This document shows, in pieces, positions 5,063 through 5,993 of a stretch of DNA of 5,993 bases. The position numbers and the translations under genes were made by a program. Every line of letters starts with the position of its first letter. Positions within the stretch are counted from its first letter, which is position 1. Source of the DNA: Bacilli bacterium (GTDB taxonomy: Bacteria; Bacillota_I; Bacilli_A; RF39; UBA660); the NCBI GenBank assembly GCA_028698535.1, contig JAQVDA010000048.1, positions 1-5,993 of the forward strand, in the 5' to 3' direction. A model generated the notes under the pieces. It saw only the letters and a program-made list of their open reading frames with translations. It made no database searches and was not told where the DNA came from.

Positions 5063-5663
5063 ATCGGTTATAGAATTCAACAATTAGTGATTCATTAATA
5101 TCGGCACTTAATTCACTGCGCTCTGGCATTCTTAGATAAGTGGCTTGCATTTTGTTTTCATCAAAACTAATATATTCAACACGGTTAGTTTGCTTTTCTA
5201 AAGCTAACTTTACGGCTAAATGTTCTTTTGATGATTCTTTTAAACCAATTACCTCACCAGCTTTAACCCGATAAGACGGAATATCTACTTTTTTACCATT
5301 AACCGTAATATGACCGTGGTTGACTAGTTGTCTAGCCGCTCTTCTGGTATTGGCAAAACCAATGCGATAAACTAAATTATCTAATCTACTCTCTAATAAC
5401 TTTAAGAAGTCTTCGCCTAATACCCCTTTTAGTTTGGCCGCTTCTTCAAAGGTTTTGCGGAATTGTCGTTCATTTAAACCATACATAAATCTAACTTTTT
5501 GTTTTTCCAGCAATTGAGTCCCATAATCAGATAACTTTCTTCTTCTGGTTCGGCCGTGCTGACCGGGCCCATAAGGTCTCTTAGCTAATTCTTTTCCGCT
5601 TTCTAGAATTGAAAACATAACCCGACGCGCCTTTTTGTAATTAGGTCCAGTATATCTAGACAT
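5061..5663 (-). CDS. rpsD: 30S ribosomal protein S4
   Basis: This 200-residue protein has the normal length of bacterial S4, a primary 16S rRNA-binding protein that nucleates small-subunit assembly. The N-terminus MSRYTGP and the region up to about 50 (RPYGPGQHG at 29-37) lack the cysteines of the zinc-binding form, so this is the C-minus type common in Bacillota. The S4 RNA-binding domain is at about 92-155 ([20 protein letters not shown] at 92-111, then [14 protein letters not shown]). The C-terminus has the family ending SLIVEFYNR (192-200). The start is fixed by AAAGGAGGG (5677 to 5669), 5 nt before ATG. It is transcribed alone, with a consensus promoter, a long leader and its own terminator. 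S4 commonly represses its own synthesis by binding its mRNA leader. Confidence 0.98.
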   Translation of the reverse strand: MSRYTGPNYKKARRVMFSILESGKELAKRPYGPGQHGRTRRRKLSDYGTQLLEKQKVRFMYGLNERQFRKTFEEAAKLKGVLGEDFLKLLESRLDNLVYRIGFANTRRAARQLVNHGHITVNGKKVDIPSYRVKAGEVIGLKESSKEHLAVKLALEKQTNRVEYISFDENKMQATYLRMPERSELSADINESLIVEFYNR

Positions 5664-5832
5664 TTTTTCCCTCCTTTACTTTTAATTGCATTAACAAGGA
5701 CGGTTATTAAGTCAATTTATAGGGTGTTGGTCTTTTAATATCTTCACCTAACAGCATTCGGTTACACAATAAAACCATTTAGGCAACTAACACATTATAA
5801 ATTTCAAAATAACGCTGTCATTTGCGTCAGCA
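5664..5832 (-). promoter_or_regulatory. Structured rpsD leader, candidate S4 autoregulatory RNA
   Basis: The distance from the predicted start near 5832 to the ATG is about 170 nt with no reading frame I can support. A 10-bp helix can form between TGACAGCGTT (5820 to 5811) and AATGCTGTTA (5758 to 5749), two pairs being G-U. It encloses a small hairpin GGTT/AACC (5776 to 5760). Downstream, GGTG (5748-5745) can pair with CACC (5726-5723). Part of the same segment (AACAC, 5728-5724) could instead pair with GTGTT (5793-5789) inside the first loop, a pseudoknot-like alternative. Bacillus rpsD leaders are known S4 targets; equivalence here is inferred from position, length and pairing. Confidence 0.6.
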
Positions 5833-5838
5833 TGTATA

Positions 5839-5867
5839 ATTATATTATTAATACATAGTAGAGTCAA
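5839..5867 (-). promoter_or_regulatory. Consensus sigma-A promoter of rpsD
   Basis: On the minus strand TTGACT (5867 to 5862) and TATAAT (5844 to 5839) are separated by exactly 17 nt. Eleven of twelve bases match consensus, as expected for a strongly expressed ribosomal protein gene. Transcription should start near 5832. Confidence 0.92.
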
Positions 5868-5902
5868 CTATAAAACTAGGGTTTTTAGAGATTATGTATT
5901 AA
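5848..5902. repeat. 10-bp inverted repeat flanking the rpsD -35
   Basis: TTAATACATA (5848-5857) and TATGTATTAA (5893-5902) are perfect inverted repeats 35 bp apart. The left arm lies in the -10/-35 spacer of the rpsD promoter and the right arm about 25 bp upstream of its -35. A related partial arm ATGTAT occurs at 5832-5837. This could be an operator or a chance product of AT-rich sequence. Confidence 0.4.
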
Positions 5903-5973
5903 AAAAATCAAAAATAACCAAAAAAGCTACAAAATATGATAAAATTAGATTATGAAATAACGAGGTGATAGAT

Positions 5974-5993
5974 ATGGTAGATAATGTAGTTCT
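5974..5993 (+). CDS. Start of an unknown gene cut by the right edge (5' partial)
   Basis: GAGGTGA at 5962-5968 lies 5 nt before an ATG at 5974, and an open frame MVDNVV continues out of the window. A possible extended -10, TGATAAAAT, is at 5937-5945 without a recognisable -35. Six complete codons are too few for identification. The gene is divergent from rpsD and shares the AT-rich region 5868-5973 with it. Confidence 0.65.

Noticed and set aside
1..5993. CRISPR array, insertion sequence, prophage or defence system
   Set aside because: There are no regularly spaced repeats, no transposase or integrase and no terminal repeats; the identifiable genes are housekeeping or conserved envelope-type genes.

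Overview
The window is AT-rich bacterial DNA from a low-GC Bacillota (Bacilli or Erysipelotrichia-like, possibly close to the Mollicutes). The basis is strong AG-rich Shine-Dalgarno sites, sigma-A promoters with 17-nt spacers or extended -10 elements, a tyrosine T-box, a short YtxH protein, a DUF3048 (YerB) protein and the cysteine-free form of ribosomal protein S4. Tryptophan is read from TGG in the identified genes and all seven complete genes end in TAA or TAG. The translation code therefore looks standard, although TGA is never used as a stop here.

Layout. At the left edge (1-37, minus) lies the start of a truncated gene. A divergent intergenic region follows, with an extended -10 promoter preceded by a run of ten T. 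This drives a plus-strand four-gene cluster: a Tyr-rich lipoprotein of unknown function (182-850), an acidic, probably disordered protein with a SepF-like amphipathic N-terminus (875-1633), a one-TM DUF948/YtxG-like protein (1647-1949) and a YtxH protein (1933-2343). The last two overlap by 17 bp. A terminator at the end of the cluster abuts the consensus promoter of tyrS. That promoter leads into a T-box leader with a UAC specifier and then tyrosyl-tRNA synthetase (2636-3877). tyrS converges on a DUF3048/YerB-like gene (3891-4934, minus), the two sharing a bidirectional terminator. Farther right on the minus strand is rpsD (5061-5663), with a consensus promoter and a structured leader of about 170 nt that may be an S4-autoregulated element. 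At the right edge a new plus-strand gene begins (5974 onward).

How the parts fit. tyrS and rpsD are translation genes, each with its own leader-type control: uncharged tRNA-Tyr for tyrS and probably S4 itself for rpsD. The four-gene cluster and the DUF3048 gene are envelope-associated: a lipoprotein, a predicted amphipathic membrane-binding protein, two membrane-anchored helical proteins and a membrane-anchored DUF3048 protein. From memory, the order DUF948-YtxH-tyrS-rpsD is a compressed version of the Bacillus subtilis ytxG-ytxH ... tyrS-rpsD neighbourhood. I see no mobile element, CRISPR array, tRNA or rRNA. Most of the window is ordinary core-genome sequence. The least explained parts are the two unknown proteins at 182-1633, the T10 promoter tract and the tandem repeat upstream of the DUF3048 gene.
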